Below are positions 1-10,467 of a stretch of DNA of 64,000 nt, in pieces. The position numbers were made by a program, and so were the translations under genes. Origin of the DNA: Crocinitomicaceae bacterium (GTDB taxonomy: Bacteria; Bacteroidota; Bacteroidia; Flavobacteriales_D; Crocinitomicaceae); assembly GCA_024639405.1 (NCBI GenBank), contig JAHEIL010000001.1, positions 62,001 to 126,000 on the forward strand, read 5' to 3'. How positions within the stretch are numbered: position 1 is the stretch's first letter; the number at the start of each line of letters is the position of its first letter. Below the pieces are notes generated by a model. The model had not been told where the DNA came from and searched no databases. It saw only the letters and a program-made list of their open reading frames with translations.

Positions 1-95
1 TCTCCCTCAGTTAATTCACCGGTCGCTTGATCTTTTTTTAATACAATGGCAACATACATCCCCATTTTTAAAGCTGATCTATTGGTAATCGTCAT
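1..95 (-). CDS. ywbE: YwbE family protein (5' part only, runs off window)
   Basis: Only the first 31 codons are in the window. The gene starts at the ATG at 95-93 on the minus strand and continues past position 1. The visible protein has the N-terminal YwbE-family pattern, with the core YVAIVLKKDQATGELTEG. This is a small conserved family of about 60-80 residues with no established function. The start codon overlaps the stop of the aminotransferase gene (ATGA at 95-92), so the two are translationally coupled and it is probably the last gene of a rhomboid-aminotransferase-ywbE operon. The family call rests on one short but characteristic stretch. Confidence 0.7.
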   Translation of the reverse strand, partial: MTITNRSALKMGMYVAIVLKKDQATGELTEG

Positions 96-955
96 TGTTC
101 GTTCAATTGCAATTGATTTTCCCAATGATCATTCAAAATTGCAACTAATTTTCTAGAAACATTGTTGAAATATCGTTTTGTTCTGTAACCACTAACCCAA
201 TTGATGCCACGAATTGCATTTGTAAAGAAAATCTCGTCTGCAGCTAATAAGTTTTGAGGTACGATGGAAGATTCATAGACTTTTATTCCGTTTGCCAGAG
301 CCAAATTGATCACTTGCATTCTCATTGTACCAGCCAAACAACCTTCATCTAATCCTGGAGTGTATAAAACGCCATTACTAACAATGAAAATATTGCAACT
401 TGAACTTTCAATAATGCCGTTTTTCTCATTTAGTATGAGCATATCATCTAAGTTTTTTTCACTCGCATGAATGGCTGCTAATACGTATATTAATCCACTT
501 TTTGTTTTGAAATTTGATATTGGATTGATGTGTTTTTTAATATCCATGAATTGATCAATTTCAATCCCTTTGCTATTCAATTCAAAATTATTACAATCGT
601 ATGGATAGATATCGATGAAAAAATTAACTTCATTAGATTCTGGTCTATATGCACCGCCTGAAACACGATCTAATGAAATTCGGCACTTCCCTCCTTCTTT
701 GATATCTGATAATTGAATTAATTCATTTATTTTCTCTTGAAAAAAATCAACCGTTAAGTATGTTGCTGGTCTCATTTTAATAGCTTTCGCACCTGCTAAT
801 AAACGAAGAATATGATTTTCAACATTTATAGCTTTTCCGTTGAAAATACGAATGCTTTCAAAAACTCCATCTCCGTATAAATAAGATCTATTTGTAGCCT
901 CGATAGCTGCTCCTTCATTCGCTAAGACCGTACCATTATTGTTTAAGTAAAGCAT
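92..955 (-). CDS. Aminotransferase class IV (aminodeoxychorismate lyase / branched-chain aminotransferase type)
   Basis: A PLP-dependent fold-type IV enzyme. The N-terminal block with RSYLYGDGVFESIR and the following H-x-x-R-L are typical of PabC/IlvE/D-amino-acid aminotransferases. The lysine in the NFKTKSG segment, near residue 150, is the likely PLP-binding residue. The later block (SSCNIFIV, then a glycine-rich turn and TMRMQV) is the usual cofactor-phosphate region. Length is normal at about 287 residues. I chose the ATG at 955; a TTG three codons upstream (964) is possible but would overlap the rhomboid stop. Sequence alone does not separate 4-amino-4-deoxychorismate lyase (folate pathway) from a branched-chain transaminase. 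The small size and solitary context favour a PabC-like role. Confidence 0.85.
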   Translation of the reverse strand: MLYLNNNGTVLANEGAAIEATNRSYLYGDGVFESIRIFNGKAINVENHILRLLAGAKAIKMRPATYLTVDFFQEKINELIQLSDIKEGGKCRISLDRVSGGAYRPESNEVNFFIDIYPYDCNNFELNSKGIEIDQFMDIKKHINPISNFKTKSGLIYVLAAIHASEKNLDDMLILNEKNGIIESSSCNIFIVSNGVLYTPGLDEGCLAGTMRMQVINLALANGIKVYESSIVPQNLLAADEIFFTNAIRGINWVSGYRTKRYFNNVSRKLVAILNDHWENQLQLNEQ

Positions 956-960
956 TTTAA

Positions 961-1578
961 TCAATTGAAAATTAAATGGAAAAATTCTTTCCCTTTGTCA
1001 AAATTAATCAATAAAATGAAAATAACACCAAAAATTGCACCACCAATGTGAGCATCATGTGCAATCCCAGTGTTTCCTTTTTTATCAGCCAAGTATTCAA
1101 GAAACAGGTAAATGGGTCCAAAAAGATAAGCTGGTATTGGAATTGGTATAAAAAGTATTCCTAATTGCATAGTTGGATTCCATAAAATTGTCGCAAAAAC
1201 CACTGCTGAAACAGCTCCTGACGCACCTAAAGATTGGTAGTTTCTATTTTCATGGTGTCTGTAATAAGGAATCAACGTAGCGAAAATTCCACCAAAAAGA
1301 TATAGTATCAAAAAAAATAATTCACCTTGAACTAATCCATAATATTGAATGAATGAATTTTCTAAAAAAGAACCAAGGAAATACAATGAGAATAAATTAA
1401 ATGCTAAATGTGTCAAATCTGCATGTATTAAAACATGAGTAACTATTCTCACATGTTCATTGTTGTGTTTAATTCGATACGGAATAAATAAAAATCTTTC
1501 TTTTAAATTATTGTTATTGAACGCATTAACAGAGATTAAAATCGTTATGCCAATAATTATTGTTAAAACACTTATCAT
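961..1578 (-). CDS. Rhomboid family intramembrane serine protease
   Basis: A hydrophobic 205-residue protein with about six membrane segments. The catalytic serine is in GASGA (Ser120) and the catalytic histidine is His177 in AHIGG, within the last helix. The H-x-x-x-N-type motif (HADLTHLAFNLFSLYFLG, residues about 52-69) of rhomboids is also present. Rhomboids cleave substrate transmembrane helices within the inner membrane. No substrate can be named. The ATG at 1578 is clear. A weak -7 box (TACTTTCG on the minus strand, 1606-1599) lies upstream, making this the first gene of the minus-strand operon leading to ywbE. Confidence 0.9.
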   Translation of the reverse strand: MISVLTIIIGITILISVNAFNNNNLKERFLFIPYRIKHNNEHVRIVTHVLIHADLTHLAFNLFSLYFLGSFLENSFIQYYGLVQGELFFLILYLFGGIFATLIPYYRHHENRNYQSLGASGAVSAVVFATILWNPTMQLGILFIPIPIPAYLFGPIYLFLEYLADKKGNTGIAHDAHIGGAIFGVIFILLINFDKGKEFFHLIFN

Positions 1579-1717
1579 GTTACTTTTTTTTTATCGAACG
1601 AAAGTACGAAATTCAAACAAAATCACTAACTATTAAAACCTCGTTTTTAATATCTATCTCAGTCCTTGATTGTATCTTTAATTTATTGTGTAATTTTACA
1701 AAAAAAATAAGAAAAGT

Positions 1718-2368
1718 ATGAAAACTATCATCTCCCCTTCTATGTTATCGTGTGATTTTGCTAATATTCAACGCGATGTTGAAATGATTAACGCTTCAAG
1801 TGCTGATTGGTTTCACATTGATGTGATGGATGGAGTTTTTGTTCCAAACATTTCTTTTGGTTTCCCTGTATTGAGTGCGATGAAAAAGCATGCTACTAAA
1901 CCAATGGATGTTCATATTATGATTGAAAATCCAGATGCTTATATTCAAGATTTTAAAAATGCTGGTGCAGATATTTTAACTGTTCATTTTGAAGCATGTC
2001 GTCATTTACACCGAACAATTCAAGCGATTAAAGCAGTAGGAATGAAAGCTGGTGTAGCTTTAAACCCTCACACACCAGTTTCACTCTTAAGTGATGTTAT
2101 TGCTGATTTAGATTTAGTATTAATTATGTCTGTTAATCCAGGATTTGGTGGTCAAAAATTTATTGATCACGCTGTTGAGAAAGTGAAACAAACAAAAGAA
2201 TTAATTGCATCAACAGGTTCTAATGCAATCATTGAAGTAGATGGTGGAGTCAATTTAGAAACGGGAAAAAGATTAGTTGATGCAGGAGCTAATGCGCTTG
2301 TTGCAGGAAGCTTTGTATTTAATGCAAAAAATCCAACACAAACAATTCAAGATTTAAAAAATCTTTAA
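1718..2368 (+). CDS. rpe: Ribulose-phosphate 3-epimerase
   Basis: A TIM-barrel enzyme interconverting ribulose 5-phosphate and xylulose 5-phosphate in the pentose phosphate pathway. At 216 residues it is full length. Family motifs are clear: SPSMLSCDFA at the N-terminus, the metal/catalytic segments FHIDVMDG and MDVHIMI, the loop SVNPGFGGQKF, and the C-terminal EVDGGV and AGSFVF phosphate-binding segments. The DinB-family gene starts two bases after its stop, so the two are probably cotranscribed. Upstream, two AT-rich -7-like boxes (TATCTTTA at 1673 and TAATTTTA at 1691) are candidate promoters; neither is decisive. Confidence 0.96.
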   Translation: MKTIISPSMLSCDFANIQRDVEMINASSADWFHIDVMDGVFVPNISFGFPVLSAMKKHATKPMDVHIMIENPDAYIQDFKNAGADILTVHFEACRHLHRTIQAIKAVGMKAGVALNPHTPVSLLSDVIADLDLVLIMSVNPGFGGQKFIDHAVEKVKQTKELIASTGSNAIIEVDGGVNLETGKRLVDAGANALVAGSFVFNAKNPTQTIQDLKNL

Positions 2369-2369
2369 G

Positions 2370-2810
2370 ATGAAATCATTTTTTTTAGAGAAATTTGAAT
2401 ACGATTTTTATGCCTCTAAAAATTTAATTGAACACATTGAGCAACAGGAATCTTTTGTTTCTTCATTTGTTTTTAAATCTTTTTCACACATTATCAATGT
2501 TCATCACATTTGGTTATCAAGACTAAAAGGCTCAAAAGCAGAATCTCATTTTTGGGATGAATTACCATTGTTCTATTTTCAAAAATTACTCGAAGCAAAT
2601 TACACTGAAACAATTGATTTTATTGAGCGAATAGAGCTTGAAAACAAAATTAATTACCATTCGTCTGAAGGAGTTGAATTTACAAAGTCTATTAACGATG
2701 TTTTATACCATATTTTAAATCATTCAAACTACCACAGAGCCCAAATAATAATGGATCTTAAAAACAATAATTTAACTGTTCCATCGTTTAATTTTATTAC
2801 ATTTAAATAA
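2370..2810 (+). CDS. DinB family protein
   Basis: A 146-residue protein predicted to be a four-helix bundle of the DinB/YfiT superfamily. The metal-site histidines are visible: one in the SHIINVHHIWLSRL segment (residues about 37-51) and two in the ILNHSNYHRAQI motif near the C-terminus. Members are metal-dependent enzymes, often thiol transferases or hydrolases acting on small molecules; the substrate here cannot be predicted. It begins immediately after the rpe stop and is followed nine bases later by a secreted protein gene, so it sits in the middle of a three-gene run. Confidence 0.85.
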   Translation: MKSFFLEKFEYDFYASKNLIEHIEQQESFVSSFVFKSFSHIINVHHIWLSRLKGSKAESHFWDELPLFYFQKLLEANYTETIDFIERIELENKINYHSSEGVEFTKSINDVLYHILNHSNYHRAQIIMDLKNNNLTVPSFNFITFK

Positions 2811-2818
2811 AAATTGAA

Positions 2819-3874
2819 ATGAAATTGATTTTGTTGTTTTCTATCCTATCATTTGCTGTCATCGGACAAGAAATGAATCAATTACAAGGCATCGAAAACT
2901 CCTTGTCAGTTACATTGGATAGTTTAAGAAGTGCTTCATCTGATTCCTTAAAGATTGAATTAAATAAGCGTTTAAAAAATCAAGTAAAAGAGTGTCTTGC
3001 CGATAAAGCAGCCTTCTCCTACCCTTTTCAAAAATTAAAATCAATTGGATTTGTTGATAGTCCAGATAAATTAGTTCGCATTGTTAATTGGAACGTTGAA
3101 TTGAGTGATCAGACACAAAAGTATGTTTGTTTCATCTTGAAGAATTCACCTAAAAACAATCAGATTGAAGTAACTGAATTAATTGATACAGAGCAAAATA
3201 GTGTATTTCGACCTGAAGGAATTATTGAAGCATCAAATTGGTATGGCGCTTTGTATTACAAAATTATTCCAATTCAAAAAGGAACTAAAACAGTTTACAC
3301 GCTTTTAGGTTGGGATGGCAATAATTCCATTAGTAATATTAAAATCATAGAAAGTTTATTTTTTACAGGTAAAACACCTAAATTAGGGAGTCCAATTTTC
3401 AAAATTTCAGAAGGAACATTGAAAAGAATGATTTTTGAGCATACAAAAAAATCAACTATGTCGTTGCGGTATGAAGCTGAAAACAAACGTATTATTTTTG
3501 ATCATTTATCACCAGAAGTACCAAGTTTAAAAGGTTACTATTCTTTTTATGCTCCTGATTTGTCTTATGATGCGTTTATTCTTGACGGCAATAAATGGGT
3601 ATTGAAAGAAGATGTTATTGGATTAAACAAAGCCACAGATTCAAAAAGCACGATTTATGTTATGAATCAGAAATCTGGAAAAGTTGAAAAAAAATCAATA
3701 AAAGCAAAGTGGATCAATCCATCAAACGAAGCGCCACAAAAAGTCACAATCGATAATGGTTCTAATTCTTCTAAAAATGAACCAAATTCACTAGAATTAA
3801 AAACGAATGATAAACGAAATCCTAACGATATGAAGGCTACTTTAGGAAAGCGAAAAAGAAGAAATAAACATTGA
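2819..3874 (+). CDS. Secreted protein of unknown function
   Basis: I do not recognise a named family. The first 16 or so residues form a signal peptide (hydrophobic stretch ending ...FAVIGQ), giving export to the periplasm or beyond. The middle (about residues 70-290) is a beta-rich domain with a repeated aromatic-glycine pattern such as WYGALYYKIIPI and YTLLGWDGN. The last 60 or so residues are low-complexity (Asn, Ser, Lys) and end in a basic tail, GKRKRRNKH. There is no lipobox and no T9SS sorting domain. It is the last gene of the rpe-DinB run. A short inverted repeat (TTGATC...GATCAA) follows the stop but lacks a T-run. Confidence 0.75.
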   Translation: MKLILLFSILSFAVIGQEMNQLQGIENSLSVTLDSLRSASSDSLKIELNKRLKNQVKECLADKAAFSYPFQKLKSIGFVDSPDKLVRIVNWNVELSDQTQKYVCFILKNSPKNNQIEVTELIDTEQNSVFRPEGIIEASNWYGALYYKIIPIQKGTKTVYTLLGWDGNNSISNIKIIESLFFTGKTPKLGSPIFKISEGTLKRMIFEHTKKSTMSLRYEAENKRIIFDHLSPEVPSLKGYYSFYAPDLSYDAFILDGNKWVLKEDVIGLNKATDSKSTIYVMNQKSGKVEKKSIKAKWINPSNEAPQKVTIDNGSNSSKNEPNSLELKTNDKRNPNDMKATLGKRKRRNKH

Positions 3875-3958
3875 TCAGGTTAAAACTTTCGATCAACCAC
3901 TGTAGATGTTCATTTAGTTTGATTTAATTTTCATCTTAAATTGAAAATCGTTAATTTC

Positions 3959-3972
3959 AAAAAAAAAAAAAA
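3959..3972 (+). repeat. 14-base poly-A tract ahead of the universal stress gene
   Basis: An uninterrupted run of 14 A residues ends six bases before the ATG at 3978. It lies in the expected ribosome-footprint or leader region. Homopolymers this long can slip during replication or transcription and can also bend DNA. Confidence 0.9.
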
Positions 3973-3977
3973 TCAAG

Positions 3978-4784
3978 ATGAGTAAGAATTTATACATTGT
4001 GATGCATGACTTCTCTTCAGTTGGAGATGTTGCATTAAATTATGCTTTGCATTTAGGGAGGCATATACATACGGAGATTCAAGTTCTTCATTTGGTTGCT
4101 ACGAAAGAAGAATTGGTGAAAGCACAATTAAAAATGAATAGTATCATTGATTCTATTAAATGTCCTGCAGGCATTGAACTAACTAAATTGGTAAAAGTTG
4201 GAAGTATTTTCGAAGATGTTGGAAAAATTGCCAAACAAGAAGGTGCTCAATTAATACTTATGGGTACACATGGTGCAAAAGGCATGCAAAAATTATTAGG
4301 CAGTAATGCAATGAAAGTTGTTACAAGTTCTGAAATTCCATTTTTAGTTGTTCAAAAAGACACGCAATTAAATGAAATAAAAAATATTTTAGTACCAATT
4401 GATTTAACAAAAGAAAGTCTACAGATTGTCAATATTGCTGGCGACATGGCTACTATTTACGGTGCTAATGTTCATGTAATCGGTGAAAAACATAACGATG
4501 AATTGTTAAGTCAACAAATGAAAAACAGGATTTTAATTGTGAAGAACCAATATTTAGACCGCAAAATTTCGTGTTCTGTAGAGTTACTAAAAGATAGTGG
4601 TTCCTATCAAAAGAAAATAATGAATTACGCAAAAGAAAAAAACATAGATTTAATAAGTATTGCTTATCATTCTGAAAGTTTGTTGCCACAATTTGATACC
4701 TTTGCACAGTCATTGATAACCAATGAACAACAATTACCGTGTATGGTGTTAAATTCAAAATTGGCATCTGCACTTTATTTTTAG
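3978..4784 (+). CDS. Universal stress protein, tandem UspA domains
   Basis: A 268-residue cytoplasmic protein. The first UspA domain (about residues 1-138) is well conserved: an initial hydrophobic strand with DFSSVGDVALNYAL, and the nucleotide-loop motif GTHGAKGMQKLLGSNAMKV. The second domain (about 140-268) starts with the matching NILVPIDLTKES strand but has a degenerate ATP loop, so probably only the first half binds nucleotide. Such proteins are induced by starvation and stress and act as ATP- or AMP-binding regulators. The downstream gene begins three bases after the stop. A 14-base A tract sits just ahead of the start. Confidence 0.9.
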   Translation: MSKNLYIVMHDFSSVGDVALNYALHLGRHIHTEIQVLHLVATKEELVKAQLKMNSIIDSIKCPAGIELTKLVKVGSIFEDVGKIAKQEGAQLILMGTHGAKGMQKLLGSNAMKVVTSSEIPFLVVQKDTQLNEIKNILVPIDLTKESLQIVNIAGDMATIYGANVHVIGEKHNDELLSQQMKNRILIVKNQYLDRKISCSVELLKDSGSYQKKIMNYAKEKNIDLISIAYHSESLLPQFDTFAQSLITNEQQLPCMVLNSKLASALYF

Positions 4785-4787
4785 CAG

Positions 4788-5615
4788 ATGAAGATTGGAG
4801 AATACAACGAATTAACACTTTTAAGATTTACAGCTCCTGGAGCTTATTTAGGTGATGAAGAAGATAATGATGTCTTGCTTCCAGGTAAATACTTGACTGA
4901 TGACATGGAGCTAGATGAGAAAGTCACTGTTTTTTTATACAAAGATTCAGAGGATAGAATTGTCGCAACTACAGAACAACCATTCATCACATTAAATCAA
5001 TTCGCCTTCTTAAAAGTGAAAGAAGTCAATGCTTTCGGTGCTTTTTTGGATTGGGGCTTGGAGAAAGATTTGATGGTTCCTTTTAAAGAACAAAATCAAT
5101 TAATGGAAGAAGGTAAATATTACCTTGTCACATTGAGAGTAGATGAATTAACAGATCGTTTATACGCAACAACTAAAGTAAACCGTTATTTTGATTTGTG
5201 CACGGATGAAGAAATGATCAATCAAGAAGTTGAATTATTAATTGGTGACACAACAGATCTGGGTGTAAAAGTTATTGTAAATCAAAAATATTCAGGAATT
5301 ATTTACCGTAACGATGTTAGCAAACAAGTTAGAAGAGGTTCGAATTCGAAAGGTTACATTTATAATATTCGTGAAGACGGCAAGGTAGATGTTCGTTTTG
5401 AAAAAGCAGGTTTCGAGAAATTTGATTTAGCTGCAGAAGCAGTATTGACAAAATTGAAAAGTGACAAAGTAATTTATTTGTCAGATAAAAGTGATCCTGA
5501 TGAAATACGTGAAATCATGCAAATGAGTAAGAAAACGTTTAAACAAGCGATTGGCAAATTATACAAAGCGAAAGTAATTACACTCACAGAAAACTCAATA
5601 GAATTAATCGATTAA
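4788..5615 (+). CDS. CvfB-like S1 RNA-binding domain protein
   Basis: A 275-residue protein matching the CvfB/YitL family: N-terminal S1-like domains (one clear at about residues 72-132, with FLKVKEVNAFGAFLDWGLEKDL), another S1-like module (about 150-200), and a C-terminal winged-helix segment with KKTFKQAIGKLYK. Family members bind RNA and affect virulence factor or stress gene expression in Firmicutes; the role in Bacteroidota is not established. It lies three bases after the universal stress gene, suggesting coexpression. Confidence 0.85.
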   Translation: MKIGEYNELTLLRFTAPGAYLGDEEDNDVLLPGKYLTDDMELDEKVTVFLYKDSEDRIVATTEQPFITLNQFAFLKVKEVNAFGAFLDWGLEKDLMVPFKEQNQLMEEGKYYLVTLRVDELTDRLYATTKVNRYFDLCTDEEMINQEVELLIGDTTDLGVKVIVNQKYSGIIYRNDVSKQVRRGSNSKGYIYNIREDGKVDVRFEKAGFEKFDLAAEAVLTKLKSDKVIYLSDKSDPDEIREIMQMSKKTFKQAIGKLYKAKVITLTENSIELID

Positions 5616-5670
5616 TGTTAATTCTTATAAAATGTTAATATATTTTTAAAATCAACATCAAAAAAGATCG

Positions 5671-5698
5671 TTTGATTTCAAAGAATATCCTAACTTTG
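5671..5698 (+). promoter_or_regulatory. Promoter of pyrG-yidC
   Basis: A Bacteroidota-type promoter: TTTG at 5671-5674 and the -7 box TAACTTTG at 5691-5698, separated by 16 bases. The pyrG ATG follows 28 bases after the -7 box, giving a short leader. Confidence 0.7.
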
Positions 5699-5708
5699 CG
5701 CCCCGTAG

Positions 5709-7337
<1,629 letters not shown>

Positions 7338-7339
7338 GT

Positions 7340-9199
7340 ATGGATAGAAATACAGTTATCGGTTTAGTTTTAATTGGTGTTATTTTATCAGTTTTTACTA
7401 TTGTAAATCAGCCTTCAGACGCTGAAATCAAAAAAGAACAAAAAGAATTAGCCCTCCAAAAAAAACAAGCAAAAGAAGTTGCTAAAGCTGAAGCGATTGC
7501 TGCTGTTAAATCAAAAAAAACAGTTGCTTCATTTAAAAACACTTCTTCTTTGTTGAAAAAAGAAACCAAATTAATCCGTTTAGAAAACGAAAAATTAATA
7601 ATTGATTTCTCAACAAAAGGTGGTAAAGTCGCTGCAGTTTATTTAAAAGAATTTGAATCTTATAAGAATTTTGCTAAAAAAGATGGTAAAATTACGGCGC
7701 TTGAATTATTTAGAGATGGCGACGCATTAAACGAATTAGTGATTCCTTTAAATGGAAAGAAAATTCATACAGGTTCTTACATTTTTGACATTGAAAGTCA
7801 AACAAAAAATGCCATTACGTTTACCTTAGATTTGGGTGATGGACAATTGGTTAAAAACAGGTATTCATTAAATCCAAATAAATACGATATTAATTATTCA
7901 GTTAATATCCAAGGTTTTGGAGGGAAGGTTAGTCCGAAAAACATTGGATTTAACTTACAAACTGCATTTAGAAAGTCGGAACGTTTATTTAGCGAACAAC
8001 GCAAAATGACTACAATTTGCTTTAATAATAGAGAAAGTGGATTGGATTATTTATCTGAAATGGGTAACGATGATGAAGTTGCTGAAGAAGATTTCGAATG
8101 GATTGCTTTTAAACAAAGTTACTTCTCTTCTATTCTTCGACCTGATAATGGATTTATCAAAGAAGGCTCCTCTTTCAATGTGTTTCAATACAAAGAAGGG
8201 CATCCAAAAATGTGGACGAACTTGAAAGATTTTAAAGCGAAAACAAATTTAAATTTTGCTGACGCGAATAATTCTACTGTTAATATGTCATGGTATTTTG
8301 GGCCAAATGACTATGAAACATTGAAATCATACAAACACAATTATGATGATATTTTGAATTTTGGTTGGGGTTTATTTAGATGGATTAATTTATATGCGGT
8401 TCAACCAATGTTTAATTTCTTATCAAGTACAGGAATGGGTCTTGGTATCGCAATATTAATGTTGACCTTGATTTTGAAATTTATTTTAATGCCAATTCAG
8501 TGGAAAATGTTTGTTTCTTCAGCTAAAATGAAGATTTTAAAACCTGAAATTGATGAATTGAATGCAAAATATCCAAACAAAGAAGATGCCATGAAAAAGC
8601 AAATGGATATGATGACTTTATACAGAGAATCAGGTGCTAGTCCTTTAGCTGGTTGTGTCCCTATGTTGATTCAAATGCCAATTTTGTTAGCAGTCTTTAG
8701 ATTCTTCCCTTCTGCATTTGAATTACGTCAACAATCATTTTTATGGGCGGAAGATTTATCATCTTACGATTCAATTTGGAACTTTGGAGTAAATATTTGG
8801 TTCTACGGTGACCACATGAGTTTGTTTACCTTGTTAATGGCAGGAACAACGTTGATCTATACATCGTTGAATTCAGGAAACATGCAACAACCGCAACAAC
8901 CTGGAATGCCTAATATGAAAGTGATTATGTACTTCTTCCCTGTTATGATGATATTCTTCTTCAATAACTATTCTGCAGGATTAAGTTACTACTATTTCAT
9001 TTCCACATTGGTTTCAATATTAATCATGTTGTTGATCAAATGGTTTTTTGTTGATGAAGAAAAGTTACGTTTGAAAATGGCAGAACGAAAAGCAAACAAT
9101 TCTGCTAATCCTAAAGTGAAAAAGAAATCTAAATTTCAAGAGCGCTTAGAGCAAATGCAAAAAATGCAACAAGAGCAATTAAAAAACAAAAAGAAATAA
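7340..9199 (+). CDS. yidC: Membrane protein insertase YidC
   Basis: Inserts and folds inner-membrane proteins, alone or with SecYEG. At 619 residues it is of the Gram-negative type. One N-terminal membrane anchor (MDRNTVIGLVLIGVILSVF) is followed by a lysine/alanine-rich linker and a large periplasmic beta domain (about residues 75-350). The conserved five-helix core then runs from GLGIAILMLTLILKFILMPI to the C-terminus. The cytoplasmic tail is strongly basic and rich in Met and Gln. It is cotranscribed with pyrG and followed by a good terminator. Confidence 0.97.
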   Translation: MDRNTVIGLVLIGVILSVFTIVNQPSDAEIKKEQKELALQKKQAKEVAKAEAIAAVKSKKTVASFKNTSSLLKKETKLIRLENEKLIIDFSTKGGKVAAVYLKEFESYKNFAKKDGKITALELFRDGDALNELVIPLNGKKIHTGSYIFDIESQTKNAITFTLDLGDGQLVKNRYSLNPNKYDINYSVNIQGFGGKVSPKNIGFNLQTAFRKSERLFSEQRKMTTICFNNRESGLDYLSEMGNDDEVAEEDFEWIAFKQSYFSSILRPDNGFIKEGSSFNVFQYKEGHPKMWTNLKDFKAKTNLNFADANNSTVNMSWYFGPNDYETLKSYKHNYDDILNFGWGLFRWINLYAVQPMFNFLSSTGMGLGIAILMLTLILKFILMPIQWKMFVSSAKMKILKPEIDELNAKYPNKEDAMKKQMDMMTLYRESGASPLAGCVPMLIQMPILLAVFRFFPSAFELRQQSFLWAEDLSSYDSIWNFGVNIWFYGDHMSLFTLLMAGTTLIYTSLNSGNMQQPQQPGMPNMKVIMYFFPVMMIFFFNNYSAGLSYYYFISTLVSILIMLLIKWFFVDEEKLRLKMAERKANNSANPKVKKKSKFQERLEQMQKMQQEQLKNKKK

Positions 9200-9210
9200 G
9201 TTAAAATTTT

Positions 9211-9242
9211 AAAAGATCCCAGCAGAAATGTTGGGATTTTTT
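9211..9242 (+). terminator. Rho-independent terminator after yidC
   Basis: The stem ATCCCA (9216-9221) pairs with TGGGAT (9232-9237), extended by a G-T pair and an A/T base, and is followed by a run of T. It ends the pyrG-yidC transcript. Confidence 0.8.
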
Positions 9243-9332
9243 AGTTTATATTACTTTTTGTAAAAATTACAACAATTCATGTTTTATCATGGATAATTCA
9301 GTATTTTTACCATTCACCAACGTTAAACAAGC

Positions 9333-10403
9333 ATGATTAATTCTGTCATTACTGGATCTGGATCTTATATTCCTGAAGTGGAAGTAGAAAACAGTAGCTT
9401 TATTGAAAATCCTTTTTGTACGGATGATGGTAAGCGTATTCAAAATGACAATCAAATAGTAATCGATAAATTTCAAGAAATTACTGGAATTCAATCAAGA
9501 AGATACGTTCGAGAAAATCAATCTTGTTCTCAAATTGCATCAATAGCCGCTAAAAGAGCAATTGAAGACGCAGGTATCAATCCAGAAGAATTAGACATGA
9601 TTATTGTAGCGCACAATTTTGGAGATGTTATCAGTGGCTCAAATCAAACAGATATCGTTCCAAGTATAGCTTCTCGTGTGAAACATGAATTAGGTATAAA
9701 AAATGAATTCTGTGTTCCTTATGATTTGATTTTTGGATGTCCAGGTTGGATCCAAGGAATGATTCAAGCACACATGTTTATTCAATTAGGAGAGGCTAAA
9801 AAATGTTTAGTCATTGGTTCTGAAGTACTTTCTCGCGTTGTTGATCCTTACGATCGTGACACGATGATTTTTGCAGATGGAGCTGGAGCAACAATCATTG
9901 AAGGTGTTGTAGAATCTGAAAAAAGAGGAATTATTTCGCATGCAACAGTTTCTCATTCGCAACAAGAAAAAGACTATTTATACATTGGGGAAAGTTTTAA
10001 CCGTTTCGGAAAAGACACTACCAAATATATAAAAATGAAAGGACATCGAATATATTCGTATTCATTGATTCAAGTTCCAAAAGCCATTCAGTATTGTTTG
10101 GATAAAATTGGTTTACCATTAAAAGAAATCAACAAAATTTTGATTCATCAAGCAAATGAAAAAATGGATGAAGCCATAATTGAACGTTTGTATAAAAATT
10201 CAGGAATTGAAACACCACCTGAAGGAATTATGCCTATGATAATTGAACGCTTAGGGAATAGCTCAGTTGCAACGGTACCAACACTTTATGACATGATTGT
10301 TAAAGGTCAACTTAAAGAACATTCCATTCATCAAAATGATTTATTGGTATTTGCTTCTGTTGGGGCCGGTATGAATATTAATAGCATTGTTTACAAAGTT
10401 TAA
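9333..10403 (+). CDS. 3-oxoacyl-ACP synthase III family protein
   Basis: A thiolase-fold condensing enzyme of the KAS III (FabH) family, 356 residues. The catalytic triad is visible: Cys136 in FGCPGW, His272 in LIHQANEK and Asn309 in LGNSSVATVP. KAS III enzymes start fatty acid chains from acyl-CoA and malonyl-ACP. This one belongs to the longer Bacteroidota subgroup and could also serve branched-chain or specialised lipid synthesis. It stands alone with no fab genes around it. The start ATG at 9333 gives the usual MINSVITGSGSYIPE N-terminus. Confidence 0.88.
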   Translation: MINSVITGSGSYIPEVEVENSSFIENPFCTDDGKRIQNDNQIVIDKFQEITGIQSRRYVRENQSCSQIASIAAKRAIEDAGINPEELDMIIVAHNFGDVISGSNQTDIVPSIASRVKHELGIKNEFCVPYDLIFGCPGWIQGMIQAHMFIQLGEAKKCLVIGSEVLSRVVDPYDRDTMIFADGAGATIIEGVVESEKRGIISHATVSHSQQEKDYLYIGESFNRFGKDTTKYIKMKGHRIYSYSLIQVPKAIQYCLDKIGLPLKEINKILIHQANEKMDEAIIERLYKNSGIETPPEGIMPMIIERLGNSSVATVPTLYDMIVKGQLKEHSIHQNDLLVFASVGAGMNINSIVYKV

Positions 10404-10467
10404 AGTGATTGAAGTTGAAATTAGTTATTTGAAATAATTTCATTATTTTAGATGCTTTATTTTAACA

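Noticed and set aside
3875-3977. Inverted repeat TTGATC...GATCAA after the secreted protein gene as a terminator
   Set aside because: The stem is only six bases, the loop is long and there is no T-run on the plus strand.
4465-4818. 117-residue minus-strand open frame opposite the universal stress gene
   Set aside because: Antisense to a conserved gene, no domain, and it would cross the junction with the CvfB-like gene.
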